The notes: a model not told the origin generated them from the letters alone. DNA of 64,000 nucleotides from UBA7703 sp034926785 (GCA_034926785.1 JAYFQU010000010.1:1-64000), one strand, 5' to 3'. Positions 1 to 8,301 are shown, numbered from the stretch's first letter. Numbers and translations: made by a program.

Positions 1-22
1 GGGCGCCCCTCTCGGAGCGCCC
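1..22. other. GC-rich hairpin at window edge
   Basis: GGGCG and CGCCC arms enclose a 12-nt loop. There is no following T-tract on the + strand, so it is a structure between an unseen upstream gene and the endolysin rather than a clear terminator. The stretch up to 177 holds no convincing gene. Confidence 0.35.
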
Positions 23-177
23 TATGCTTGCATGGCCATAGTGGTGAATGAAGAAAGGAAAGGATAAGTTCAACACGTCAAGACCATGCAAATCCCACAC
101 TTTTACCTTAACAGACATTTATGAATAGATCAACCAAAAACGATAACGGATTTGAAAATATTAACAGGAGAATACAG

Positions 178-930
178 ATGGAATTTACCCGCAATTTAAA
201 GAAGGGCGCGTCCGGTGAGGACGTGCTTTTTTGTAAGCAAAAGCTGCTGGAACTTGGCTTCTATGGCGCCCATATTACGACGGTGACGCGAAAAACCTAT
301 GGCGCGGATACGCTGGAGGCCGTGAAGCGGTTTCAGGTGCAGGCCGGACTCAACGTCGACGGTGTTATCGGGAAGGAAACGTGGGCGGCGCTGTTCGGCG
401 ACAATGCGACGGCAGCGGACCCGATCACAAAGGGGACGATTTCGGACAAGGCGAAAGCGGTCTGCGCACTGGCGCTGACGCGAATTGGTGACCTTTACGT
501 TTGGGGTGCGTCCGCTTTGACCGATCTTTCCGACACGAAGATCCAGGCAATGGACGACGAGTTTGTGCGTGCGATTAAGTTCCGCGACAGCCAGCATAAG
601 GCGGGATTGGCTGAGCTCATGGCGCACGACTGCTCTGGCTTTCTCTCCTGGCTCATGCGTGTGACGGGGATCTGGGATGATCGTAAGAATTGCGATGGGC
701 TTTGGGCGCTGTGTGACACGGTTGCGCGCAATGAACTGATCGCCGGTGATTTCCTGTTCCGAAACAGCACGACAAATGCCAACGATGAAACGCACGTTGG
801 GCTCTACCTGGGCCGCGGCATGGTGATCCACGCGAAGGGCCGCGATATTGGGGTCGTGGTGGAAGGCATTAACCAGGGCGGCAGCGGCTATTGGCACAAA
901 TGCGGCCGCTGCAAACTCCTATATAAATAG
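178..930 (+). CDS. Phage endolysin: peptidoglycan-binding plus NlpC/P60-like peptidase
   Basis: A 250-residue cell-wall hydrolase expected to degrade peptidoglycan at phage lysis. The N-terminal ~75 residues form a PG_binding_1 repeat (GEDV...LKQ-type helix, then VDGVIGKETWAAL). The C-terminal half is an NlpC/P60-like amidase or endopeptidase with Cys152 in HDCSGF and His206 in THVGLYLG. The ATG at 178 is preferred over the in-frame ATG at 121 because AGGAG lies just upstream of it. There is no signal peptide, so export would need a holin, and two small membrane proteins follow directly. Family assignment is from motifs; catalytic specificity is inferred. Confidence 0.85.
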   Translation: MEFTRNLKKGASGEDVLFCKQKLLELGFYGAHITTVTRKTYGADTLEAVKRFQVQAGLNVDGVIGKETWAALFGDNATAADPITKGTISDKAKAVCALALTRIGDLYVWGASALTDLSDTKIQAMDDEFVRAIKFRDSQHKAGLAELMAHDCSGFLSWLMRVTGIWDDRKNCDGLWALCDTVARNELIAGDFLFRNSTTNANDETHVGLYLGRGMVIHAKGRDIGVVVEGINQGGSGYWHKCGRCKLLYK

Positions 931-947
931 AACGGAGAGGAACGGAT

Positions 948-1250
948 TTGGAATACATCGGTGAGATCATATCGGGCGTGTTTGCGCTGCTAGTTGTTTG
1001 GCTACAAGTGCGTATAGCGCGCGACCGAAAACAAACAGAGAAACGCGCAGCAATACGCGCAAAGGAATCGAAGCTCGCCATGAAGATGCAGGATGCGAGC
1101 CTGTCGCTTTCTCTGGCGACCTGTATAGCCGTAGAACGTGGTGAAACCAACGGTGAGATGAAGACCGCGCGCGATAAAGCGAAAACCGCACAAGAGGAAT
1201 ACGAAGATTTTGTCCATGAGCTTGCCTCGGAGCAGGCTACGTCTATATAA
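948..1250 (+). CDS. Small phage membrane protein with coiled-coil tail
   Basis: A 100-residue protein starting at TTG 948 behind GGAGAGG. One hydrophobic segment at about residues 4-20 (IISGVFALLVVWLQV) is followed by a highly charged helix rich in R, K, E and Q. It lies 17 nt after the endolysin and 19 nt before the holin-like gene, so it is part of the same lysis cassette. Small proteins of this shape often sit beside holins and may be a second holin or a spanin-like accessory. I do not recognise a named family. Confidence 0.7.
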   Translation: MEYIGEIISGVFALLVVWLQVRIARDRKQTEKRAAIRAKESKLAMKMQDASLSLSLATCIAVERGETNGEMKTARDKAKTAQEEYEDFVHELASEQATSI

Positions 1251-1269
1251 AAGAAGGAGAAAACACAAA

Positions 1270-1755
1270 ATGAAAAAGAAACTGATTCTGGTACTACTCG
1301 CGCTCCTGATGCTCGCGCTGCCGGCCGTCGCGCTGGCGGACACGGGCGGAACAGCAGGCATTTCCGTTGCCGACATCCTGATCGAAAATGCCGTGAAAAT
1401 TGCAGCGGCATTTTTTATTGCGCTGATCGGCGTGTTTGTCGCATGGCTGACCGCGAAGCTCGGAAAGGCGACTCAACTCGATACCGTAAACCGCGCGCAG
1501 CAGGAGCTGATCAAGGTCGCGCAGATCACGGTAGGCGAGCTGAAACAAACGGTCGTTGACGGCATGAAGGCTGCGAGTAAAGATGGGAAACTTTCCAAGG
1601 AAGAAATTGCTCAACTTGGCCACCTGCTCTACGAAAAAACCACCGCAAAACTCTCCACGTCGGCGATGGACGTGCTGACCGCCGCACAGGTCGATATCTC
1701 TGCGCTGATTACCGGTACGGCGGAGCACTTGATTGGTCAGATGAAGGCAGGCTAA
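1270..1755 (+). CDS. LLH-family phage holin-like protein
   Basis: A 161-residue protein with a signal-anchor-like N-terminus (KKKLILVLLALLMLALP, ending near ALA-D) and a second hydrophobic helix at about residues 40-62 (AAFFIALIGVFVAWLTA). The C-terminal half is charged and helical, including DGKLSKEEIAQLG. This matches the layout of LL-H-type holins, which permeabilise the membrane for endolysin release. GAAGGAGA precedes ATG 1270. It is the last gene of the lysis cassette and is followed by a terminator. An unrelated secreted phage protein is the main alternative. Confidence 0.7.
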   Translation: MKKKLILVLLALLMLALPAVALADTGGTAGISVADILIENAVKIAAAFFIALIGVFVAWLTAKLGKATQLDTVNRAQQELIKVAQITVGELKQTVVDGMKAASKDGKLSKEEIAQLGHLLYEKTTAKLSTSAMDVLTAAQVDISALITGTAEHLIGQMKAG

Positions 1756-1790
1756 ATACTGCGACAAATGAATAGAAACGCCATTAGATT

Positions 1791-1829
1791 CCCGCGAAAC
1801 GGTTTAAACGCCGTCTCGCGGGTTTTTTC
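1791..1829 (+). terminator. Intrinsic terminator of the lysis cassette
   Basis: CCCGCGA (1791-1797) pairs with TCGCGGG (1816-1822) and a run of six T follows. Confidence 0.85.
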
Positions 1830-1905
1830 TTTTTCTACTAAGGATTTTGCCGTTCCGCTGTCCATTCGGTAGTGAGGGTATGGCTCTCAGAATGGAGAAA
1901 CTCAC

Positions 1906-2118
1906 ATGGGCAATAAAAGAGTAAGCGAAATACGGATCGGAAACACTACGTACATCGTCACAGCCGAATGTTCGCCGACCGCCACGGAGACGGTTGAGAA
2001 AAAGATGGAAAGGCTGATTTTGAGGCACGTCGCAGACGCGATCATGTTTCAAAATAAAGACGAGAATTCATTTGCTATGTGTTCCGATCAGAGCGAATAT
2101 GTCATGGATAACGAATAA
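1906..2118 (+). CDS. tnpW: TnpW-family transposon-encoded small protein
   Basis: A 70-residue protein beginning at ATG 1906 behind TGGAGAAAC. It has the characteristic TnpW core RIGNTTYIVTAECSPTATET followed by VEKKMERLILRHV. Such proteins are found next to large serine recombinases on Clostridia integrative elements; their function is unknown. It ends 15 nt before the recombinase, so the two are probably cotranscribed. The C-terminal extension after residue ~48 is less conserved in my recollection of the family. Confidence 0.8.
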   Translation: MGNKRVSEIRIGNTTYIVTAECSPTATETVEKKMERLILRHVADAIMFQNKDENSFAMCSDQSEYVMDNE

Positions 2119-2133
2119 GGGGGTATTCGCTCG

Positions 2134-3801
2134 ATGTACACGAAGCAAGGCGAACAAAGCAGAATCACTGCATTGTACTGCCGACTAAGTAAAGAAGATT
2201 TCGACTCCGGTGAGTCCAACTCCATTACGCATCAAAAAGAAATCCTCACGAAATATGCGAAAGACCACGGCTTCGGGAACACGCGATTTTTCGTGGATGA
2301 TGGGGTCAGCGGTACCCTGTTCTCCCGGCCGGGGTTGGACTCCCTGCTCGCCGAGGTTCGAACGGGCAGCGTGGCGACGGTCATCATAAAGGATCAGAGC
2401 CGCATTGGACGTGATGTGATTGAGGTCGGGCTGTTGAAGCGAACTTTCGACGAGTACGATGTACGCCTGATTGCCGCTAACGACAATCTCGATACCGCCA
2501 ACGGCTTTGACATCATGTCCATCTTCCGTGACGTCTTCAACGAATGGTTTGTTGCCGACACGTCAAAAAAGAGACGCGCTGTTTTCAAAGCGAAAGCTCA
2601 AAATGGCAGGCACTCAAATTCCGTTGCTCCGTATGGCTACAAGCCTTCCGCAGAGGATAAGTTCATATGGGACATCGACGAACCCGCCGCCGAGGTCGTC
2701 CGCGACATTTACAAAATGTGCGTGAGCGGTATGGGGCCGCAATATATCGCCAAAGAACTCGAGAGCCGCGGCTTGAAAATTCCGCAAATCTACAAGGCAG
2801 AGCGTGATGGAGTGACTCCGAAGCACATTCCCAAACGCCCTGATACGATGTGGCACACAAGTGTGGTCGTAAATATACTATCCAATAGAGAGTACACGGG
2901 CAAAGCGGTTCTCAACCGCAAAACGACCAAATCGTATAAAGATCACCGGAAATACATCAAGCCCGAAGAAGAATGGATCATTCACGAGAATGCGCATCCT
3001 GCCATCATCGACACCGAAACATGGGAGACCGTTCAGCGTATCCGATCAAATCGCCGCCAAGTCACAAGAACGTACGAGAAAGGTGCGCTTGAGGGCGTGA
3101 TTTTCTGCCTCGATTGCGGAGAACGCCAATACGCAAAACGGAACTCACGACCGAACAAAGATGGCTCGGTCAGGGAGTATTGCTACTACATCTGCAAAAA
3201 CTCTCGAACGTATTCCGACCTCCCGACCTGCACCTCGCACTCAATCATGCGCAGCAACATTGAAGATGTCGTGCTGAAGGACCTGCAATGTGTTGTGAAA
3301 CTAGCAAAAATGGACGAACGAAAATTTGCTGAGAAGCTAAGCACTGCTTCACGTAAAGAAAGCGAGCGTGAGTTTCAGAAAGCCAAGAGTGAACACACCA
3401 AGGTAAAAACGAGGATTGAAACACTCGATCGCATCATCAGCAAGATCTACGAAGACAAAGTCGAAGGCAAAATCAGCGACGAGCGGTTTGGCACAATGCT
3501 TGCCGGGTATGAAACCGAACAGGCAGGTTTGAGAGCGAGAGCGGTAGAATTAGAAACCCTAATCGCCCAGACTACGGTGCAGAACACCAACATTGAAAGC
3601 TTTCTCAGACTGGTACGATCGCACACGGAAGTCACAGAATTGAGCACCGAGCTGGTACACGAGTTCATAGAGAAAGTGCTGATTGGCGAAGCGGAATACA
3701 CACCAGCGAGATTCAGCCACTGGGCGAGAGGAAAGACGCAAGAGGTACGGATCATCTACAACTACCTCGGAGATGTATCCAAAATAATTAAAGAAGAATA
3801 G
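2134..3801 (+). CDS. Large serine recombinase (site-specific integrase/resolvase) with DUF4368
   Basis: A 555-residue recombinase that should integrate or excise the element it belongs to. The resolvase catalytic domain spans about residues 10-160, with YCRLS placing the nucleophile at Ser19 and conserved Arg in SRIGRDVIEV. The Recombinase domain follows (PYGY...IYKMCVSGMGPQYIAKEL), then a zinc ribbon (CLDCGERQYA ... C-rich), a coiled coil around residues 400-470 and a C-terminal DUF4368-type segment ending ARGKTQEVRIIYNYLG. The length is normal and the frame is intact, so it could be active. A GGGGG ribosome site precedes ATG 2134. It sits at the edge of the prophage-like block, as integrases usually do. 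Confidence 0.92.
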   Translation: MYTKQGEQSRITALYCRLSKEDFDSGESNSITHQKEILTKYAKDHGFGNTRFFVDDGVSGTLFSRPGLDSLLAEVRTGSVATVIIKDQSRIGRDVIEVGLLKRTFDEYDVRLIAANDNLDTANGFDIMSIFRDVFNEWFVADTSKKRRAVFKAKAQNGRHSNSVAPYGYKPSAEDKFIWDIDEPAAEVVRDIYKMCVSGMGPQYIAKELESRGLKIPQIYKAERDGVTPKHIPKRPDTMWHTSVVVNILSNREYTGKAVLNRKTTKSYKDHRKYIKPEEEWIIHENAHPAIIDTETWETVQRIRSNRRQVTRTYEKGALEGVIFCLDCGERQYAKRNSRPNKDGSVREYCYYICKNSRTYSDLPTCTSHSIMRSNIEDVVLKDLQCVVKLAKMDERKFAEKLSTASRKESEREFQKAKSEHTKVKTRIETLDRIISKIYEDKVEGKISDERFGTMLAGYETEQAGLRARAVELETLIAQTTVQNTNIESFLRLVRSHTEVTELSTELVHEFIEKVLIGEAEYTPARFSHWARGKTQEVRIIYNYLGDVSKIIKEE

Positions 3802-3866
3802 CGGCGTGAACCTGTAAATGCAGAGTTCACGCCTCTTTTTGTCTTTTGGGGAATCTGTCCATTAAG
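3793..3866. repeat. Direct repeat, copy 1 (recombinase 3' end and terminator)
   Basis: About 74 bp, beginning with the last codons of the recombinase, match 6172-6245 at most positions. Shared blocks include GTGAACCTGTAAAT, CAGAGTT and TTTTTGTCTTT then GGGGAAT. See the finding on this pair. Confidence 0.7.
3803..3840 (+). terminator. Recombinase terminator (direct-repeat copy 1 core)
   Basis: GGCGTGAAC (3803-3811) and GTTCACGCC (3825-3833) form a perfect 9-bp stem followed by TCTTTTTG. The same loop sequence recurs near 6176-6222. Confidence 0.9.
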
Positions 3867-3958
3867 CTATTTCGGGGGAGGGTGAGGCATACCGATGAAT
3901 TGCTGACGTATTTTGGGCGAGGGGGTGTGGAATGATCATTTGACGGGAGGTAGCGGCC

Positions 3959-4695
3959 GTGAATAAAAGCATTGAGCAGCAGATGCGTACACTGAAACTT
4001 GGCGGTTTAGCGAAAGCATGGCAAACAGTCGCCTTTGAAGAGCCCGAACAATATATACGCGATTTTATGGCGCTCGAATTGCGTGAGCGGGAAGCCAACC
4101 GAATCAACCGCATGGTGAAGACCGCCGGCTTTCGTGTGATAAAAACGCTGGATGAATTCATTTGGAATAAGGCGATAGAATTACCAAACGGGTTGTCGCA
4201 AACGGATATGACATCGTTGTCCTTCGTTGACCGCAAAGAAAACCTGATTTTCATGGGGGCTGTTGGGACAGGTAAAACGCACCTAGCCACAGCGCTCGCC
4301 ATGCAAGCTTGTGAGGATGGAAAACAAGTCAGCTTTTATACCGCCGCATCCCTTGCGAATTTACTCTTAGAAAAGAATCAGCGAGGGTTGCTAAACACCT
4401 TCATGAACACTCTGAAGCGGGTGGAACTGATCGTCGTTGACGAAATTGGATTTGTTCCATTACACAAAGACGCCGCCGAGTTATTGTTCTAGGTGATTTC
4501 AGATTGCTACGAGCGACGAAGCCTGGTTATTAAACGAATCTCGAATTCTCCGGGTGGAACACTGTCTTTGGTGACAATCGTTTAACAGCGGCGTTGGTGG
4601 ATCGACTCATTCACCATTCGCACATCCTCATCTTTTCGGGTGATAGTTATCGGTTGACGCAATCGATCAATCGTCAGCGCGAAGCTGCTCTCTAA
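3959..4695 (+). pseudogene. istB: Degenerate istB (IS21-family transposase helper ATPase)
   Basis: IstB is the AAA+ ATPase that assists the IstA transposase of IS21 elements. From GTG 3959 the N-terminal 177 residues read cleanly, with Walker A GAVGTGKTHLATAL and Walker B LIVVDEIGF. A TAG at 4490-4492 then interrupts ELLF. Beyond it the same frame gives VISDCYERRSLVI, and around 4535-4545 a frameshift moves the reading frame to NLEFS-like, WNTVFGD and ALVDRLIHHSHI, ending at TAA 4693-4695. Both lesions together make an inactive gene. No istA remains upstream. Confidence 0.85.
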
Positions 4696-4904
4696 TAGGC
4701 GTTGTGCATGCAGCATTTGTGTACCAAAGTGTCTGCGAGCGCGCATCTACCACCGCGGGGGTACATGACCCTCATTCAAAGAGTTTCTCGTGTCAACAAG
4801 GTACTGACTTTCTTGATGCACATTCGCTCACCTTTTTGATTGACAAACACAATAAACCTTCACCTCTAAAATCATTTGTCTGCCATGCCTTTTATCAGTA
4901 AAAA
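4696..4904. other. Intergenic scar after istB remnant
   Basis: I see no gene here. It probably contains the decayed right end of the IS21 element and the 3' flank of the convergent Tad-like gene. No clean terminal inverted repeat could be recognised. Confidence 0.4.
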
Positions 4905-5978
4905 TTATTCCACAAGTTTATATGAGATTAATGTACTCAGGCTATCCAAATCAGCTGCATTTGAATATACACTGGCTTTTGCGCCATTAATATCTACGTT
5001 TTTCGCAATAATCCTTCCGTATGTCGTACTATTGGGACCGCCATTTACTCTTATAGTTCCGTTAGGAGCATACAATATTCCCACACACACGCCAGAGCCT
5101 CCATTGAACGTCATGTCTCCGGTCGCAGCATAAAACAAGATGTGATCTGATGCAGTCTGTAGAATATTATCGTTTAGAAAAGTAATTGTTCCGCTAGCAT
5201 AAATAATACCGGTTCCCCGAACACGACCATTTATGGTGACATTACCATTTACATATATCGGTCCATCAACTGTTTTGCCATTAACTGCGACATCAAACTG
5301 CGTTTGGTTATTACATACTATACCCTGCGCTTTTATTAGGTCTGAAAAATCCGGCAAAGCTATAGCGGAACTGTTGCTATTGACCGAACCACTAATAAAG
5401 CTGCCATTTCCTTGACTAATGCTTCCGCTGATGGTACAGATGACATTTCCGGTAACAGTAGCATTATTTCCTAAACTAACACCGTCGCGTCCATATACAC
5501 TACCGACGAAAGTATGTTTAGATCCATTAAATGAAGCTGCACCGCCCCCTGCAAACACGGCATAATCAAAAGCATCCCCTCCGGCATGTACCTGTTGAGC
5601 GACTGCGCGTGCGGATAACTCCTGCGAGTTGAAGCCAATGACACGCGCAAACGTGTAATTCACTGTCTCGGTGATGACTACTTCGACCTTTTTGGGGTCG
5701 CCATTATAGGGTGTAGTCGCGGTGGTATGTCCCGCCTCGATACCGTTTTTCATAGCGTAGGATTCCGCGGTGTTTCTCGCGGTCGTCGCGTTCGGAAGGT
5801 CGTGCGCAGCAGCCAGCGCCGCAGCATCCGCCGCATTTTGTAGTTGACCTTTCTGCACGTATGCCGTGCCTAGGTCGACCACAAGCGCCGCAGTACCGCA
5901 CAACACGACGAGCATGAGTGCAACCAGGATGATGGATTGTCCCGTTTCATTCTTGATTTTTGACCAAATCGAACGCAT
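4905..5978 (-). CDS. Tad-like secreted/pilus-associated surface protein
   Basis: A 357-residue protein whose first ~60 residues match the Flp pilus-assembly TadE/TadG-like N-terminal domain: KNETGQSIILVALMLVVLCGTAALVVDLG, then QLQNAADAAALAAAHDL. The rest is Gly, Asn, Ser and Thr rich with repeating short strands (NGNVTINGRVRGTGIIYASGTITF), suggesting an extracellular beta-solenoid. GGAGG lies before the ATG. No other tad genes are nearby, so assembly would need machinery elsewhere. The gene looks clearly more AT-rich than the core genes and is flanked by element scars, suggesting transfer. Role in adhesion is inference. Confidence 0.75.
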   Translation of the reverse strand: MRSIWSKIKNETGQSIILVALMLVVLCGTAALVVDLGTAYVQKGQLQNAADAAALAAAHDLPNATTARNTAESYAMKNGIEAGHTTATTPYNGDPKKVEVVITETVNYTFARVIGFNSQELSARAVAQQVHAGGDAFDYAVFAGGGAASFNGSKHTFVGSVYGRDGVSLGNNATVTGNVICTISGSISQGNGSFISGSVNSNSSAIALPDFSDLIKAQGIVCNNQTQFDVAVNGKTVDGPIYVNGNVTINGRVRGTGIIYASGTITFLNDNILQTASDHILFYAATGDMTFNGGSGVCVGILYAPNGTIRVNGGPNSTTYGRIIAKNVDINGAKASVYSNAADLDSLSTLISYKLVE

Positions 5979-5989
5979 AATCGCCTCCG

Positions 5990-6170
5990 TGTTATCGCGT
6001 TGGTTGGAACACGGTTTTCATACTAGATGAGCCGCATAGTAGTTCTTACCAAAGCGACAAAGTATTTTATCGTTGCTCTTATATAATCAACATCAGTATA
6101 TATTAAATTATACACATAATTCAAGTACGAATCATTTAAAACCGCCTTAAAGATTTATTCAAAACAGTAA
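5990..6170. promoter_or_regulatory. AT-rich upstream region of the Tad-like gene
   Basis: The stretch 6060-6130 is very AT-rich (TATATAATC, TATATATTAAATTATACAC). It must contain the promoter of the minus-strand gene. Its position beside DnaA boxes also makes it look like a DNA-unwinding element. No single promoter stands out. Confidence 0.4.
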
Positions 6171-6171
6171 T

Positions 6172-6245
6172 GAAGAATATCGGTGTGAACCTGTAAATCC
6201 AGAGTTTACGCCGATATTTTTGTCTTTGGGGAATTGTCCATAAGG
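6172..6245. repeat. Direct repeat, copy 2 (orphan terminator)
   Basis: The sequence resembles 3793-3866 and keeps a long stem. AATATCGGTGTGAAC pairs with GTTTACGCCGATATT, including two G-T wobbles, and is followed by TTTTTG. No + strand gene ends here now, so it looks like the 3' scar of a second, lost recombinase-like gene. Confidence 0.65.
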
Positions 6246-6257
6246 CGTTCACTCTGA

Positions 6258-6416
6258 TGTGGATAACTCGGTGCATAGTGTGAACAACCGTTTGGTCAAT
6301 CCACACGGCGTTCATCAAAAAAACGGCCTGTTTTCGGCGGATTGGCCACGCTGGTTCAATTTTTTCGACCTTTATCCACGGAGTTATCCCCAATGTGTGG
6401 ATAACTTTGTGGATGC
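6258..6416. promoter_or_regulatory. Cluster of DnaA boxes
   Basis: Two perfect boxes read TGTGGATAA (6258-6266, 6396-6404), the complement of TTATCCACA. Three near-matches are TTATCCACG (6372-6380), TTATCCCCA (6384-6392) and TGTGGATGC (6408-6416). Four of the five fall within 45 bp in mixed orientation. This could be a replication origin or a DnaA-titration site. No dnaA, dnaN or rep gene is in the window. Confidence 0.55.
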
Positions 6417-6438
6417 GAATAATAAAAAGCAACGATCT

Positions 6439-6622
6439 GCCAAAAGCCCCGGGGTTGTTAAGAGCCGCGGCCCTTACCGATCGATTCCGGTTGCGGTGGC
6501 TTTGCCGCCGTGACGGATCGCCCGGAATCGGGCGGTTCCTTCGCAGCTCTTAGCCGTTCGGAGTTTGGAAAACGAGAGGTAAAGAAAGGTTGCCCGCCAA
6601 AAACTTGTCTTTTTGACGACCT
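6439..6622 (+). repeat. Repeat A, copy 1 (degenerate)
   Basis: It retains the core GATTCCGGTTGCGGTGGC, GACGGATCGCCCGGAATCGG and the CTTTTTGACG end, but has many substitutions relative to copies 2, 4 and 6. It stands alone, without an obvious duplicated palindrome. Confidence 0.75.
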
Positions 6623-6664
6623 GGAGCAAGAGAATTCTTCATCGAAAAAACGGGAGGCGGATAG

Positions 6665-7189
6665 ATGAGAACATTTGTGAAAGCGACACCGGAGACATTT
6701 CCGGCGCTGTATCCACTGATGCAGCAATCCTTCCCGCCGGCGGAGATTCGCACCTATGAGGGCGAACTTGCCCTGCTCGCGAGGGAGGATTATCGCATGC
6801 TGACCGTGCTGTCAGGGAAAACCATACAGGCGTTTATTGCCGAGTGGAGATTGGACGGGTTCTGTTTTGTGGAGCATTTTGCGGTGAATCCCGCCGTACG
6901 CGGCAAGGGGGTTGGCACGGACGTGTTCGGCACATATCTTAGGCAGGCCATACCGCCCGTGGTGCTCGAGGTGGAGGACGCGGCCACGCAGGAGGCGATG
7001 CGGCGGATTGCATTTTATGAGCGGCTGAACCTGCGGCTAAGCGAAATACGGTATCTCCAGCCGAAGTTCCGCGCGGATGGGGAGGCGGTGCCGCTTCGCC
7101 TGATGGTTTATCCAAACGGGGTGACGGAGGACGCGCTGCGGCAGATGAAGGGGAGCATTTTTTCAGCGGTTTACCGCGACGGCGAATAG
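6665..7189 (+). CDS. GNAT-family N-acetyltransferase
   Basis: A 174-residue acetyl-CoA-dependent acetyltransferase; the substrate is unknown. The acetyl-CoA pyrophosphate loop is visible as VNPAVRGKGVGTDVFGTYL at about residues 76-95, preceded by the strand FVEHFAV. GGGAGG precedes ATG 6665. It is a monocistronic-looking gene between repeat A copy 1 and holA. A stem (TTCTCAC/GTGAGAA, 7211-7250) follows it. Family confident, role unknown. Confidence 0.85.
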   Translation: MRTFVKATPETFPALYPLMQQSFPPAEIRTYEGELALLAREDYRMLTVLSGKTIQAFIAEWRLDGFCFVEHFAVNPAVRGKGVGTDVFGTYLRQAIPPVVLEVEDAATQEAMRRIAFYERLNLRLSEIRYLQPKFRADGEAVPLRLMVYPNGVTEDALRQMKGSIFSAVYRDGE

Positions 7190-7257
7190 GGAGATCGTCG
7201 TGGCGAGGGTTTCTCACAGGAGAAGCGTACGATAGACGGAAACGTGAGAACAATCGT

Positions 7258-7285
7258 TTGCAAGAAGCGTGGAGGATGATATAAT
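7258..7285 (+). promoter_or_regulatory. Promoter of holA, probably giving a leaderless mRNA
   Basis: TTGCAA (7258-7263), a 16-nt spacer and a perfect TATAAT (7280-7285). The expected transcription start falls at about 7291-7293, on or beside the holA ATG. Confidence 0.6.
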
Positions 7286-7292
7286 AACCCCT

Positions 7293-8270
7293 ATGGATGG
7301 AATTGCTTTCTTAACCGCGCTCGCGGGCGGATCACCGCTCGGAGGCGCCTATTATTTTTGCGGCGAAGATCCGTACAGTCTCAGTAAGGGTGTCCGGGCT
7401 GTTGTTGCGCGCACCAATCCCGATCTGCGGGACATGAACACCACGTTTCTCAAGAGCCCCTCCGCGGCGGAGATCCAAGCCGCGGCGGAGACGCTGCCGT
7501 TTTTTGACGAGCTGCGCGTTGTTGTGGCGCAGGAGTTTGACGCGGATACCGCAAACGCGCTGGAGGACTATGTCAAGACCGTGCCTGCATCGACGGCGCT
7601 CCTCTTCGTCCGCCCAGGCAAGGCGCCGCTGACCAACCCGCTGTATAAGGCGATCGCAGCGCTGAACCGCGCGGTGAGCTTCAATCCCCTGGAGTCGGAT
7701 CAGGTGCAGGCGTTTCTGCAAAAGCGGGCAAAAGAAAACGGTATTGTCTTGGACGGCGCGGCGGCAAATCTGCTCACGCAATATCTTGGCGCGGATCTTG
7801 GCGCGCTGGAAAACACGCTTCTCATGCTTGGGGCTTATGTCGGCTTTGGCGGGCGCGTCACAGGAAAGGCGGTGGAAGCCTGCGTCAAACCCAGCAGTGA
7901 ATATGAGGTGTTTAAAGTTATGGACCCCCTCTGGGCGGGCAACAAACGCGAGGGGATTCGCATGCTCGCCTCGCTGCTGAACGACCCCGCCGAGAGCGCG
8001 ATGGGACTCTCGACCCTGTTTGAGCGAAACGTGCGCACGGTGCTTAACGTAAAACAACTGCTGATGGGCGGCAAAAGCGAGGCGCAGATCGCGCAGATTT
8101 TGGGCATGAAGCCGTATCCTGTGCAAAAGGCGGCGGCGAGCGCGAAAAAGCGCAGCTATGCGCAGCTGGCTAACATGCTGGAGGCATTTGCCTCGATCGA
8201 ATGGAAACAAAAGCAAGGGCTGGCAAAGGCGGAAGAATCCCTGATCCTCGCCTGCCAGGAGAATTTTTAA
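7293..8270 (+). CDS. holA: DNA polymerase III delta subunit
   Basis: The delta subunit opens the beta sliding clamp within the clamp-loader complex. The 325-residue product has the family's N-terminal pattern (FLTAL...AYYFCGEDPYSLSKGV), the delta strand FFDELRVVVAQEF, and the C-terminal helical part with ENTLLMLGAYVG, SEYEVFKVMDPLWAGNKREGI and EESLILACQENF. A frame-compatible GTG at 7269 exists, but ATG 7293 fits the family start and the promoter. The GGAGG at 7271-7275 is too far from 7293 and would be upstream of the predicted transcript. Confidence 0.88.
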   Translation: MDGIAFLTALAGGSPLGGAYYFCGEDPYSLSKGVRAVVARTNPDLRDMNTTFLKSPSAAEIQAAAETLPFFDELRVVVAQEFDADTANALEDYVKTVPASTALLFVRPGKAPLTNPLYKAIAALNRAVSFNPLESDQVQAFLQKRAKENGIVLDGAAANLLTQYLGADLGALENTLLMLGAYVGFGGRVTGKAVEACVKPSSEYEVFKVMDPLWAGNKREGIRMLASLLNDPAESAMGLSTLFERNVRTVLNVKQLLMGGKSEAQIAQILGMKPYPVQKAAASAKKRSYAQLANMLEAFASIEWKQKQGLAKAEESLILACQENF

Positions 8271-8301
8271 TGAATCGCAGAAGGATAAGGAGAACCATGC
8301 C

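Noticed and set aside
3859..3958. istA 3' remnant
   Set aside because: The stretch may derive from IS21, but no IstA-like peptide could be recognised in any frame, so it is not annotated.
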